A stretch of DNA of 64,000 bases from Adenanthera pavonina (GCA_026686845.1 JAIVEN010000006.1:38176501-38240500); one strand, 5' to 3'; counted from the stretch's first letter, positions 23,165 through 35,620 are shown. Program-made: numbers and translations. The notes: a model not told the origin generated them from the sequence alone.

Positions 23165-24899
23165 ATGGGTATTTCTCTCTCGTTAACATTTCATCTATTG
23201 ATTAAGCTTCATCACTTTGGCAGCAATTATCCTTATCTTTGTATATATTTATTGTGAGTAAAAATTATAGGGATGTTGAATAAATGTGTGAAAATGGACA
23301 TCTTATAAACAAATATGCTATCTTTAAATACAAAGTCATTACGTTCTATTATATTTAATTCTATTGATATGTTATTGACCCCCAAAAAAAAACAAAGAAT
23401 TCTACTGATATGTTTGAATTGTCTTATTTACAGAAGTTGATTTTGATTTCTTCTTGGCTTGTTACAGTGAGTAGGTTTCTTCTCAAGCAACATATTGGTA
23501 CTTCTCTTGATACGGAAGTCCAGTTATGTGGCAATAAGTAATATGCAGCGGAATTGGATTAATGCATAGCATAACAGGAAACTTGGTATGTGGCCCTACT
23601 TAATTAAATAACATATATAATAAGTCATAAAAAAACCATTGGTAAAATAATCAAACAAAGCCTGTTAGGCATTGCCCTAGTGGTTGGGATGTTTCCTTGC
23701 AAGCAAGGTTTGGTGGGTTCGAGCCAACTTGATGCCTTGATATGGTATACGGAACTTACTTTAAAGGAGAGATTCTAATTGCCAAGTTGAATGGCTTGAT
23801 TATTTGGTGTGAGGTATTGTGGGCTTGGTTTACGCACCCTACTTTTACCCGCCTGGTAGTTGGGCTCCGTCAATTGGGGTTTCCTTGCCATAAGAAAATA
23901 ATCAAACAAAACTAAAGATCATGGCTTAGAATTACTTCTCTCTTCATCACTTTCTTTATTTTGAGAACTCTCTTTCACAAATCCTTTTAAGGATGTGTTC
24001 CCCTACGCTACAAATTCAACTTCTACAGCAGAGGCTACGAAAGAACTTCATGATTTAGCCAGTGATGAAGTAGTGAAGCTTTGATCTCCTCTGGATGTCA
24101 TAACTAAGTAATGATCAAATGTGGTGTTTTGTGTTGTGTTGATTGCTATAATTGCAAATTAATGTCAATTGTAGTGAGCAGCTGATTCCATGGTAACTAA
24201 GAAAGTTCTTCATATTGACTCTCATTAGTTCACCACAGCCGAAGCCAATATTTCTGATCAAAAAGTCTTACTGGTATATTTTCCACGTGTTGGATATCTG
24301 CTGATTTAGTAGTAAGGATTTGGAATTGTTTCTCTTATATTCTATATTCCATAAGTTCCAGCTAAATTATAATTCTTTTGTTCGTTGAAAATTCCTTTTG
24401 TTAACTCTGTTATAAGCTGTCCAGTTGATGTTAGAAGCAATTTATGCAGACTTATATTCAGTGATATCTTTGTGCAACCCATGCACCTGCAAGTTTTTGA
24501 CTTGGAAGTCAAAAACACAGTTCATATTGCCTTTCAATCTTAATAAATAAGACACTTTATTAATAATGCTCTTATATTGTTGCTTACTGAAGCATTAATC
24601 TTTTGAGGAATTTGAAATTGTATCATACTTCTTGCCTTTGGTTCAGGTTGATATTTCTCCAAAAAAAAAAAAAAACAATTGTCTACTTGAGTACCCGCTC
24701 ATTCAATTCAATTTGCATTGGAGTACCTGAAATCAACAACTTTTTCTTAGAATTGTTTGAATCTTTCAGGTACTATTTCTAGTCTTACCTTATATATACA
24801 CAGTGAAAAGGTCAAATTAATTGTTGTCTTCACCATTTGCTTGAGTACAAGGGATTAAAAGTTTGACAGTTCAATAATATTGTGACTTTCTCATTTAGA
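23165..24899 (+). other. TNL-2 3' flank
   Basis: Non-coding DNA related to the 3' flanks of TNL-1 and TNL-3. The block CAGCAGAGGCTACGA, GAAGCTTTGATCTCCTCTGGA, AACTAAGTAATGATCAAATG (24025-24125) matches 60530-60645 downstream of TNL-3. TTTCTGATCAAAAAGT and AAGGATTTGGAATTG (24250-24330) match 16745-16830 downstream of TNL-1. A SINE lies inside at 23660-23894. Confidence 0.55.
23660..23894 (+). mobile_element. tRNA-derived SINE with 16-bp target duplication
   Basis: The 235-bp element has a pol III internal promoter: an A-box-like TAGTGGTTGGG near 23679 and B box GGTTCGAGCC near 23717. It ends near TTTCCTTGCCATAAG. It is flanked by the perfect 16-bp direct repeat AAAATAATCAAACAAA (23644-23659 and 23895-23910). 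The TNL-3 3' flank has the unfilled site (AAAATAATCAAACGAAAC, about 60402), which proves insertion after the TNL-2/TNL-3 flanks separated. The family name is not assigned. Confidence 0.88.
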
Positions 24900-25035
24900 C
24901 AAACAATATTGAGAGGCAGAGTTCTCAAAAGATGCAGATATAATAAGACGACAGAGGCTTTCATAACTATGCAACTTGCTGCAGCAGTCAACTTCTTACT
25001 GGTTTTTGTTTCTGCCTTGTGGGGATTTTATAGCA
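24900..25035 (+). pseudogene. C-JID relic of a TNL
   Basis: Conceptual translation from about 24910 gives RGRVLKRCRYNKTTEAF then ITMQLAAAVNFLLVFV. This matches the start of the first C-JID module of TNL-1 (KVPEWVRYSQIKKASSF, ITIELSSAVNNLLGFV). The stretch lies about 1.7 kb downstream of TNL-2 with nothing of the rest of a TNL around it. It is a detached fragment, probably the remnant of another tandem TNL copy. Similarity is by eye and the ends are approximate. Confidence 0.6.
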
Positions 25036-28000
25036 AGTATTTAGAATCACTTACTCCTGCCATAACTTTGAGCAGACTTGTAATTCTTTTTCTTTTTGTC
25101 ATAGAAAGGAAGTGTGAAGTTTAGCTCAGGAACAAATACAGAGCATGACCATACCTTTTGAGTTCCTTGCACTTGTAACAACTGAGACGTATTCTCATGA
25201 AACATGCTTGTTCTGCTTTATCAGTATCATTAAGGATTCAAATTTAATTCGTAGTAGAGAATTGTGGTTCTTTATATCATCTAGGATGCACGCAAAGCTA
25301 AATTTAATTTGTAGGTGGTGGTGGCACTAGTACTGGTACTGATAGAATGAGCTGTATTAAGCTTAATGACCTGTGATTTCAATGAATGTTAGAGGCAAAG
25401 TATGGAAGTTTCATCGAGGACGCAGCAATATATATTCAATTTTGTTGATGAGTTATATTTTACGACACTTACTTTGCCAATACAAGCATAGAATTTTTTT
25501 GCACTAAGTAGTAATTAATTGTGTATTTGCATGCTACCAATTTATAATATAAAACTTATTATCAGTGTATCTCATTCATTAGATTTCATACAATGTAGAG
25601 GTTCCGCATCATGTTAAACAGTGCTAATGCATCATTAATAACGGTTTTTCCAAAAAGCATGATTCAGTTATGTCAACAACAACATAAACTAAATTTTACA
25701 TGAACATCTAACAAGTTGCGAATCCAGAAACCGTGAATCCAGAAATAGAATATGTAATTTTCTAAAATTCTTATCAATTTAGGTTTAAACCTTCAATATT
25801 AAAAACTGGGAGGGTGAATTGCAAATTTAAAATAAACAATATGCAAATTAGGGAATTCAAGTTTCAAATTCCTAAAAACTATTACAAATTTAAATTCAAA
25901 TTTTTCATATAAAAAACTAGAATATATGTTTCAAATTTGGAATAAACAAATAATGAATGAGACAAAATAAGTTGCAAATTTTTGGAGCTCATGCCATTAA
26001 TGTGGCTTCAATGTTGGTGTTGGCACCAAAGATAGTGGAAGGGAGCGAAGTGAGGATTTGAGGACGTACATTTTTATAATTTCACCTTTTATTTTTTTCT
26101 TTGAAACATTTAGTTTATTATTATAATTCTTTCGACACTTGATCCTAATTTATAATATACGTTCTATTGTGATCCCAATGTCATTTCCCCTAAAAGAAAC
26201 CCAGCCAAATTTCATTTATGCATAAAAAAATGTCACTTGAGTGAAAAACAAAGTTAATAAAAATAATTTGGAATTATAAAGGTAGGAAATGAAATTAAAG
26301 GTAATAAAATTAGTTGGTCATCTAGTAGAGATGTTTCTTCTATCAAGGGCCAAATCAATCAATTGTGTTTTTGGTAAGAAATTCTTCAACCACATTTTTA
26401 GCATAAACTGAGGTACCCACTTGCATCGTTGGATGCGAAACCATAGTTTAAGTTACCCAAGTGTAAGATCTGTACAAGTGCAGACTGGGAAAAGCTTGAA
26501 GTGACTAACGTAGACCACTTTTGTTTCCAGTATCCTATCAATTCGTTTTAGACCAATATATTAATATCAATGAGGTTAATAACAACTTGTAGGGTTGCTT
26601 GTTCGCCTCATTAATTGGGCCATGACGATGGACAAGCAATTCCAAAGACTTGATTTTGAGTTTAACATCAAACAAAAAAATAATTTTAATTTTTAAAAAA
26701 ATATATATATATATATATATATATTTTTTACAAATTTATAATTTTTAATCATAGAGTTGCCATTCAACATAATTTTAATATATATTAATTTAGAATTATA
26801 CTGTCATATCTGGAGAGTTGTCCTTTAATTTTTTTTTTCAATTTTTTTTTCTGTAAGTGGCCTAGCAAAATTAATTAACGTAGTAGATATAATTTGAATA
26901 TTTTATAAAAAAAAGGTTAGCACTACACTGGAATGTCAATTAATAACATCTAAATAATATGTGAAAATCTTTGTATTGTGATAAGTTTTAGGCTAGCTAA
27001 GCTATATAAAGACAATCTGTCTTTGAGTTAGGGGCTGCATAAGATTTTATTGTTTGAGGTGTACTAGGAATCCCTGTCTGTTGTGCGTGAGCACGCATAA
27101 AAGTGATGTAATTGAGATTTTTGTTATAGTAGAAAAAATTTCTTACATTTTCTTAAGGGGATTGGCAATAAAGTCGAACCAACTTATTCTTTATTTTACT
27201 ATTATTTTATAAAAGACAGCTCACTAATCTTTTCCCATGTGATTATCTGGTAACCTCATTAGTACCAAAAAAAAAAACAATTTATATGTCCATATTAGAA
27301 CTGACGGAAAAATATGATTAGTGGCAATTTTATAAATAATTCCATGTTAATACGTTATATTGAAAATAGATGGAGGATATAGAATTTCTCCCTCGGTTAA
27401 TTTGGCAACCGTGGTAAGAAAGTAAAAATTAAAATCAATTTATAAAATGGATTTTAAATAAAAACATTTTAACGTCACTTGCTTAAATAATCGACACGGA
27501 AATAAGAATTAATTTTATATTTTACTTTTTAATTTCGATTACCCCCAAAAATAGATGGTGCCCTCCCCCGCAATCTTCAAACTCGTCGTCCTCTCCCACT
27601 TGTCTATCGCTCTCAGTCCATCGTTTAACCTTGTCACTGTCACTTTCTCCATCAGCAATCTCAACTCAAACACGCCATCTCTTCCACAGTTCCAAAGCCC
27701 AAATCCCTATATCCATCGGCCATTGTAGTCCAAAACTCATCTGCAAAAGGGTGTAGCTCCTTCTCTTGCATCCACTGGTCGGCCATAAGTGTTAATTTTT
27801 TTTTTTCAATTTTCGCCCCCACAAATTTTTTTCTAGATCCGTCTCTACTTTCCGTTGTCTGGGTTTTTTTTTTTAAAGAGTTAGTATGAGTGGGTTTCTA
27901 AATTACTGGGTTTTGGGGTTTGTTTTAATGATTTGATATTTTTGAGCTTGATGTGGAATGACGATTAGTTATTTGCTCTTGGTCTGTATCCTGATTTCAT

Positions 28001-28689
28001 TGTCGACGGTTCATATATTTGTAGAATATTTGGCTAAAGTTAATCATGGTTATCTATCTCACTTACTTTTAGTTACCGGAGACAGAAGAAAGTTATGTTC
28101 ACATAATTGTCATTTTACAATAATTAAGAGAATATTAATTATAGTGAAATAAATTTATCGATGAAGAAAAAAATTCATTAAGGAATATTACATAATCAAT
28201 AAGAATATAATAGTAAAATATAATTAAATTTTGTTAAATTTTAAGTTATTTATCAGCTTTCTTAATTCATATACATAACTTTAAAATGACAATTGGGTCA
28301 GAATTGGAGGAATATTTTATTTTTATAAAATTATTTTGAAAATAAAAATATCTAAATATAAATTATCTTTTTATAAAATTAATTATATAAAATCAATTAT
28401 ACTCAAAATTAGTTATACAAAATTTAATCTAAATACAAGTAAAATATGTTTAGATAAATCATTTTTTTTGTATAAATAAGTAAAAATTTTAGATAATTCA
28501 ATCCCTCCAAGTAATTATTAAGAATAATAAGTAAAAAAATTTGCACTTTGGTAGGTATATGATTTTTGGCTTTAGGTAATTATTCGATCAGTATGATGTG
28601 CTTGATAATACTTAATACCTAAATATAAATAATTTTGGACACAAAAAAGCTATTAACGGCCTCATATCACAAAAGCTATCCAAACATGC
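25036..28689. other. AT-rich intergenic DNA
   Basis: No gene is recognised. A less AT-rich patch at 27540-27780 (CCCTCCCCCGCAATC, CTCGTCGTCCTCTCCC) has a 57-codon open frame from ATG 27555, with no family I recognise; it may be a leader or a gene fragment. The rest is AT-rich with homopolymers and one (AT)n microsatellite. Confidence 0.45.
26701..26726. repeat. (AT)13 microsatellite
   Basis: Thirteen perfect AT dinucleotides sit between an A run and a T run. It is a simple repeat, useful only as a length-variable marker. Confidence 0.95.
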
Positions 28690-29496
28690 CTAATCTTTGA
28701 CGCTAAGCACAATGTTTTTCTAAAGCAGTATGAAAAAGCGGGCAAAGTCATATATGGATTGACCACAGTCACGTACGACTTCATTGTTACTTTTGAATTA
28801 TAGACCCAATAGGCCCTACCATGCATTAACATCCTTCTTCTGAACTCTGGGTCTCTCCTGTGTAGACTGTAGACCCCTCTTGTTACTGCACTTCTTTTAG
28901 AAATTAAAATTTATAGATAAAAAATATACTTTATTAAAATAATAAAAGTATGTATTTTATGCTGTGTTAAATATTTTATTTATTAAAAAATAATTGGACC
29001 TATGTAGTTATATAATTTTTTAATAACTAAAAAAATTAAAAAATTTAAAATTGTATAAAATACATATCTATATAATTTCTGAAAAATATATTTTTTATTT
29101 ATAAATTTTAATTTAAAATTTTTAAAAAAAAAATAAAAAAACCTACCACCACACCACCATGACAGGGGGTCTCTCCTAGTTCCCATCTTCTATACTCGCA
29201 TGGGTACCCTTTCGTTCTAATCACATGATTTTTATCCTGTAATAATGATGATATATATAACCACGTACAACTGTGTGAAAATTACATTTAATGACACCAT
29301 GTTAAAATATTCAAGAGAAAAATATCTCTAAAATTATAACTATTTTTCAATATTTAAATTATTATTAATTTTTTAACAATTTTGCTTAAAAAGTAGAAAG
29401 TCACAAATTTAGGTAATTTCATAATGCTTTTTTCTAAAAAAAAGCATGCATTTATGTATTTAAGTCACAAAAATATTTTCTCCAATTGACATAACG
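28690..29496 (+). repeat. TNL-3 upstream unit, copy 1, left part
   Basis: From CTTTGACGCTAAGC onward the sequence parallels 37527-37995 and 40106-40236 plus 51899-52575: AAGCAGTATGAA, TTGACCACAGTC (a W-box-like TTGACC), GGCCCTACCAT, TACAACTGTGTGAAAATTACATTTAA, AAATTATAACTATTTTT and TTTTCTCCAATTGACATAACG. At 29497 it is cut by a Ty3/gypsy element and resumes at 36479. A MITE-like insertion lies inside at 28901-29114. Confidence 0.8.
28901..29114. mobile_element. AT-rich MITE with 28-bp inverted ends
   Basis: The left end (28901-28928, AAATTAAAATTTATAGATAA then AAAATATA) and right end (29087-29114) are inverted copies with a single difference. The body is AT-rich and non-coding. Paralogous copies of this unit (37680-37710 and 51905-51935) lack it, so it is an insertion specific to copy 1. 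The duplicated target is not clear. Confidence 0.6.
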
Positions 29497-30390
29497 TGAT
29501 GAGGCAAAGCTAAGGAAAACAATGGGTCATGGACAAATTCAAGACCCACATCAAGTTATTAGAGGACCAATGACTAGAGCTAGGATCAAAGCCATGAAAT
29601 AAACCATGAATGGGTTGATTCAAAATATGATTAACATGGAACCATTGTATTTGGATAATTTTGAGGCTCAAAACAAAGAAAGAGGCCAGCTGAAAATATG
29701 GAGTCAAATTATAGTCAATAAACCCAACTTGGAGAAAGCCAAACAAGGAGAATTCACTTAAAATACATGTGCTTCTCATGTGGTCACTAAAAGTGACGTT
29801 TTTAATAAATTTTATTAGGATTATTTTAGTCAATTTGTTTCTTTTTGAATAAAAGGCATATAATGATCTGATTTGATTTGCTTTATGCATTAAAGAGAAG
29901 CCAACTTTTTCAAATTCAAAATTAGAATTAAATGCTCATTTTTGCTTAGGGTTTCCTTTTTGTATTAATAAGGATAGATTTGTGGGCTGAACTAGAGTTA
30001 GTTTATGGGTTAATATTTACCTATAAATAGGCACCTCTTGTACTCTTGCAAACAAAACATGAATGAATGAATTTCTTTTCAGCAACTTTGTTGTTGTTCA
30101 GTAAGTTCTTTCTTACTTATCCTTGATTGTCAGAAAGAATGAGGACTTAGCAAGGAGTGGTGATCCTTGTGGCGTCCCGGAGTTAGGATTCAAGAGACGG
30201 GTTCTCTTGAAGTCTATTTCCTTTGACTAACATTTTGTTTTAGTCTTCTTATTTTCATCGTCTCTATTTTTTTCAGTTTTATTCATTGTTGTTCTTCATT
30301 GTTCTTGTGTTCATTTCATCTTTCCTTGAGCTACACGATCCTTAACTCAACGAAGGCTCTTAGGACGAGTTCCTAATGTGTCTCCCATCA
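29497..30390 (+). repeat. 5' LTR (894 bp)
   Basis: TGATGAGGCAAAG...TCTCCCATCA. Near 30010-30065 it has a TATA-like TATAAATAGG followed about 30 bp later by CTCTTGCAAACA, a plausible promoter and transcript start. By eye it differs from the 3' LTR about once every 15-20 bases, so the insertion is not recent. Confidence 0.9.
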
Positions 30391-30406
30391 TTTGATATTA
30401 GAACTT
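30391..30406 (+). other. Degraded primer-binding site
   Basis: Directly after the 5' LTR the sequence TTTGATATTAGAAC can be aligned with TGGTATCAGAGC, the site complementary to the 3' end of initiator methionine tRNA in many plant elements. It differs at three positions, all transitions (G to A, C to T, G to A). Confidence 0.55.
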
Positions 30407-31653
30407 CGGCTTACAAATCAATGTGTGTCATATCTTTGCTTCCTTTTTCCTTTTGTGTCGATCATCTCCTTTTCTGTTCCAAAAAAAAAATTGTAGTACT
30501 GTTCATCCGTCACTGTTCATCATACTATTTATCACTATTCATGCTTGCTGTCCAGGATTTTTCTTTTGTGTTCTTCTCTTTTCTAGTCAGATTTGAGTTT
30601 ATTCATTGTTTCTGATATTGTGGCTTGATTATCATCTCAATCTCCCATCTGTGTCATCCCTCTATTTTGTGTTTCTTACCATCCTTATTGATCTTCTTTC
30701 TCTTGGTGGCTTGCACAGTTATCTTTCTTCATTTTTTGTTTTGTTGTCCAGAATTTGTGATTTCCATATTTAAATCTTTCATTAAAAAAAAATCTTGTTG
30801 CTGCAATTTGTTAGCTTCTATCCATTGTGTGATAATTCAGATTATTCAAAAAAACATAAAAAAAGGGGAAATTGTGAGTGCTGAAAAAAAAAGGAAAACA
30901 ATAGTAAAAAAAATCATACAAAAAAAAAGAGAAAATTTGATGGTGGAAAAAAAAATTTTCCAGAATTGAGTACCTTTGAAGTTTGAATTTACCAATTGAA
31001 TTTCATTTGGATTGATTTACATTAATTACTGGAATTGCATCCCTTGATTTGTGGTTTGCTTATTTCTAAATTACCAAATTTGGAGTTTGTTATTCCCGAG
31101 TCACAAAAGGAGTCTAGGTTCATTTTCACTTGGGTGGTAAGTTGCTTACATATTCCTTTTTAGAATTTTACTCTTCTAGTAAATTCTATCCAAATCCCTT
31201 CCTATCTTATTTTTCCTAATTTATTGTTGTCCTTTTGTTCTATTCAAATCTCTAATGTCAATTCCTTCCTTTTGGTGTGTTTCGTTATCTTAATTTCCAG
31301 CATTTTCTTTTCTTTTCTTGACTGGAAAATTCGATTTCTTTTGCTGAAAATAGAAAATCCATCTTTGTTTGTTGGTCACAGTCATTTTAAACTCTTTTGA
31401 GAATTCGAATTTTGGATCTTTGACTTTGAGATTGCCACTTAAAACACTGCTTCTTGATTTTGATTTCAAATTCAATTTTGCACTCTTATAGGAAGCAAGA
31501 GTGAGTGGTAAAAGGCAAGAGTGTAATTATATCATTTCTGGAAAAGTGTGCAAAATACGAGTGAACTTACATCATTCTTGAGTGCAACACATGAGAGAGT
31601 GGTGAGGTCAATTGCTCTTTGAATTTGCACTAACAATTTAGGTTCTTGGAAAT
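30407..31653 (+). other. Retrotransposon untranslated leader
   Basis: About 1.25 kb between the primer-binding site and gag. It is pyrimidine-rich (many TTCTTTT runs) and then A-rich (30840-30960). The open frames at 30376 and 30625 have low complexity and match nothing known. Long leaders of this kind occur in plant Ty3/gypsy elements. Confidence 0.6.
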
Positions 31654-33345
31654 ATGTCTGGTGGTAGTGAAACTCAAATGCCAGATTTAAAGCTCTTTAT
31701 GAACTCCATAAATGATCAACTCAAGAAATTGAGTATAAGATTAGATGTGATGGAAGTTTCCCCTTCTCATTCTAAAACAAGTCGAGGAAAGCACCATATG
31801 ATCTATTTTGATGATGGTGAAGAAGAGGTGGGAACTGAGTTTGAGGAGGAAGAGCTGCAACCAAGAAGAGTTAGACAAAACCGACATGCATTTAGACACA
31901 ACCAAGAGCATAAGAAGGATCCCCATTCCTATATAAAAATGAAGATTCCTTCCTTCCAAGGGAAAGTTGATCCTGATGGTTACTTAGAGTGGGAAAGGCA
32001 TGTGGAGCTTGTGTTTGAATGCAATTCATATTCTGAGGAAAGTAAGGTAAGATTGGCTGCCGTTGAATTTATTGACTATGCTAGTTTTTAGTGGAACCAG
32101 TTGTGTAATACTAGGAGAAGAACTGGAGAGGGTCCTGTTAGGACATGGCACGAAATGAAGACAATTATGAGAAAACGATATGTGCCAAATCATTACCATA
32201 GGGATGTACACATGAAGCTTCAAAAACTAAAACAAGAAACCATGAGTGTGGAGGATTATTACCAGGAGATGGAGATGTCCATGATAAAGGCCAATGTGGA
32301 TGAAGATCATGAGCAAACAATGGCAAGGTTCCTTAGAGGATTGAATCCAAATATTGCTGCTGAGGTTGAGATGCAAAACTACCTTGATGTGGAGGAGTTA
32401 TTACATAAAGCCATTAAAGTTGAAAGGCACTTGAGGGTAAAATAGAAAGTAAAGTCATATGAGAGTTCCAACAAGGAATATAAATCCTATGGCAGATCAA
32501 AGGAATATAATGTGTCTTCCAAATGGAAAGGTGAGCCCAAACCTAAGGAAAATAACAAGTTGAAAGAACCGATTCCTAGTTCCAAAGGTAAGTCTTTTAA
32601 ATTTCCTTCTTCTGATTCTTCTAAAGTTAAATGTTTTAAATGTCAAGGGTTTGGTCATATTACTTCACAATGTCCCACTAAAAGAACTATAATTGCTCTT
32701 GAGAATAGTTGTGTGACTAGTGAAAGCAGTGATGAAGAAAAGAAGGAGGCTGAGATAAACTCTAGTGAAGATGATTCTGATGTGGAGATAGCTAAGGCTG
32801 TTGTAGGAGAAGTATTGGTATCCATGCGTGCTCTTAACATACAAGCAAATGTAGGCTATGAGAGAGAGCAACACGAGAATTCGTTTCATACTAGATGTTT
32901 CATTAATAACAAGGTATGCAATCTTATCATTGATAATGGTAGTTGTACCAATGTAGCTAGTACCTTATTAGTTGAGAAACTTGGTTTACCAACTTTGAAG
33001 CACCCCACACCTTATAATTTACCGTGGTTTAATGAAAATGGGGATGCTAAGGTAACTAAACAAGTGATTGTAGCATTTTCCATAGGTAGCTATAAAGATG
33101 AGGTTTTATGTGATGTTGTACCTATGCATGTTGGACACTTGTTACTTGGTAGGCCATGGCAGTATGATAAGAGGATTAAGTATGATGGTTACGCTAACAG
33201 GCACTCATTTGAGTATAATAATAAGACTATTGTGCTAACACCTCTTAGTCCAGTGCAGGCTCTTGAAGACCAAAGGAGAATCACGCAAGAGAGTAAAATG
33301 AAAGAAAAGGAAAAGAAAGAGCATGAGAAAGAAAGAAAGGCAAGG
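31654..33345 (+). pseudogene. gag-protease region of the Ty3/gypsy element
   Basis: One reading frame from ATG 31654 (MSGGSETQMPDLKLF) holds the retrotransposon gag domain (IPSFQGKVDPDGYLEWERHV; later VEDYYQEMEMSM), a CCHC zinc knuckle (CFKCQGFGHITSQC, about 32634) and an aspartic protease-like segment (CNLIIDNGSCTNVAS, about 32920, with Asn where the active site usually has Asp-Ser/Thr-Gly). TAG stops interrupt at 32089-32091 (before WNQ, probably from TGG) and 32443-32445. The frame ends in the A-rich linker, where RT sequence is joined out of phase near 33340. Confidence 0.88.
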
Positions 33346-35620
33346 ATATCATCAAATTAGGATAAAAGAAGGGGATGAGTGGAAGACTGCTTTTAAGACT
33401 AAGTTTGGGTTGTATGAGTTGTTAGTAATGCCGTTTGGTTTGACTAATGCCCCTAGCACATTTATGAGTCTTATGAATCATGTTTTTCATCCCTACATAG
33501 GAAAGTTTGTTGTAGTTTACTTTGATGATATTTTAGTGTTTTCTAAGAGTTTTGATGAACATGCTGAACATTTGCGTGCTGTATTTGATATTTTACGTGA
33601 AAATAGACTCTTTGCCAATTTGGAGAAATGTTCCTTTTATTTGGATTCTGTTGTCTTCCTTGGTTTTGTTGTAGATGCTGAAGGGATTCGAGTGGATGAG
33701 GAGAAAGTGAAAGCCATCCACGATTGGTCTACACTAAGGAATGCAAATGAAGTAAGGAGTTTCCATGGGCTTGCAAGTTTCTACTAGAGATTTGTGCGGG
33801 ACTTCTCAACCATTGCTGCATCTCTAAATGAGCTGGTAAAGAAAAATGTTGTGTTTAAATGGGGTGAGGCACAAGAGAGGGCTTTTGAAACATTGAAAGA
33901 TAAGTTAACCAATGCCCCTCTACTTATTCTTCCTGACTTTTCTAAGGTTTTTGAAGTTGAATGTGATGTTTCTGGTATTGGAATTGGTGCTGTTTTGATG
34001 CAAGAGGCTAGACCAGTTGCATATTTTAGTGAGAAGCTTAGTGGTGCATGCTTGAATTATTCTACATATGATAAAGAGTTGTATGCACTAAAAAGAACCT
34101 TAGAACATTGGCAACATTATCTGTGGTCTAATGAATTTGTTTTGCATTCTGATCATGAAAGTTTGAAATATCTTAAGACCTAAAACAAATTGAACAAAAG
34201 ACATGTTGTTTGGCTTGAGTTTATTGAATCTTTTCCATATGTTTTGAAACATAAGCATGGTAAAGAAATGTTGTTGTCGATGCATTGTCCAGGAGATATA
34301 GTCTCATTACATCTATGCAAGCTAAGTTGATTGGTTTTGAATCCTTGAAAAGCATGTATGAATGTGATGTTGACTTTGCTGAAACTTGGAAATTGTGTGA
34401 GAATCATGGTGTTGATGATTTTTATAGATTTGATGGATTCTTGTTTAAGGGAAGTAAGCTATGTGTTCCTGCATGTTCTATGCGTGAGCTTTTAGTTAAA
34501 GAATCTCATGGAGGAGGTTTAATGGGTCATTTGGAGTTGATAAGACTTTGGCTATGATGAAAGATCATTTTTATTGGCCACATATGCGCAAGGATGTTGT
34601 CTCCGTGTGTGATAAATGCATTGTGTGCAAGCATGCTAAATCTCAAGTGCATCCTCATGGATTATATACACCTTTGCCTGTTCCTTCGCATCCTTGGGTG
34701 GACATTTCTATGGATTTTGTGCTTGGATTGCCTAGGTCCCCCACTGGTAAGGATAGTATATTTGTTGTGGTGGATAGGTTTAGCAAGATGGCTCATTTCA
34801 TTGCTTGTTCTAAAACACATGATGCTATCCACATCTCTGATCTGTTCTTTAAGGAGATAGTTAGATTACGTGGTTTACCCAGGTCCATTGTTAGTGATCG
34901 TGATGTTAAATTCTTGAGTCATTTCTAGAAAACTTTACAGGCTAAATTGGGAACTAAGCTTGTCTTTTCTACAGTTGCACATCCCCAAACAGATGGGCAA
35001 ATAGAGGTAGTAAATCGAACACTTTCTTTTTTATTACGTGCTATATTGCATAAAAATCTTAAAAATTGGGAAAAGTGTTTACCTTACATGGAGTTTGCAT
35101 ATAACCGAGCTGTGCATTCTACTACTAGTTATTCTCCTTTTGAAGTTGTCTATGGGTTTAATCCTTTGACTCCACTTGATATTTTTCCTTTTCCTGTTAC
35201 TGAGTTTGCTAACCTTGATGCTGAAAAGAAAGCTCAGTTTGTGCAGGACTTATATGCTAAGGTAAAAGCAAACATTGAGAGGAAAAATGAGCAATATGCT
35301 CAACAGGCTAATAAAGGTCGCAGGAAGGTTGTCTCGAACCTGGAGATTGGGTGTAGGTTCATCTAAGAAAAGAGAGGTTTCTTGAACAAAGGAAATCCAA
35401 ATTGCACCCAAGAGGCGATGGTCCTTTTCAAGTTTTGGAAAGGATAAATGATAATGCTTATAAAATTGATTTGCCTCATACTTATGGAAATGTAAGTGTA
35501 ACTTTTAATGTGGCTGACCTCTCTCTTTTTGACATTTCAGATTCGAAGACGAATCCTTTTCAGGAGGGAGGGAATGATGAGGGCAAGTTAAGGGAAACAA
35601 TGGGTCATGGACAAATTTAA
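33323..35620 (+). pseudogene. pol region (partial RT, RNase H, integrase)
   Basis: RT begins abruptly at GYHQIRIKEGDEWKTAF, so the part with the first catalytic Asp is gone. The YFDDILVFSK motif remains (about 33519). A stop lies at 33785-33787. RNase H (FEVECDVSGIGIGAVL) follows, with a stop at 34181-34183. A frameshift near 34270 leads into the linker, and another near 34530 into integrase. The integrase zinc region (CDKCIVCK), DFVLGLPRSP, SDRDVKFLSHF (stop at 34926-34928 in place of Trp) and HPQTDGQIEVVNR are visible. A frameshift near 35333 and a stop at 35354-35356 precede the C-terminal HPRGDGPFQVLERINDNAY. Confidence 0.9.
35562..35574 (+). other. Polypurine tract
   Basis: The purine run AGGAGGGAGGGAA lies directly against the 3' LTR start TGATGAGGG, as expected for the plus-strand primer site. 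It overlaps the end of the integrase reading frame, which continues into the LTR. Confidence 0.85.

Noticed and set aside
27555..27728. 57-codon open frame in a less AT-rich patch
   Set aside because: Short and not similar to any family I can name. A leader or chance frame is as likely.
28690..29496. W-box-like TTGACC in the upstream units as proven defence elements
   Set aside because: Single short motifs are expected by chance in this length, and in copy 3 they lie about 14 kb from TNL-3 because of insertions. Mentioned only in passing.
29510..29890. 126-codon minus-strand open frame, repeated at 35723-35968
   Set aside because: It lies in the LTRs of the retrotransposon and is repeated only because the LTRs are repeated. 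No domain is visible.
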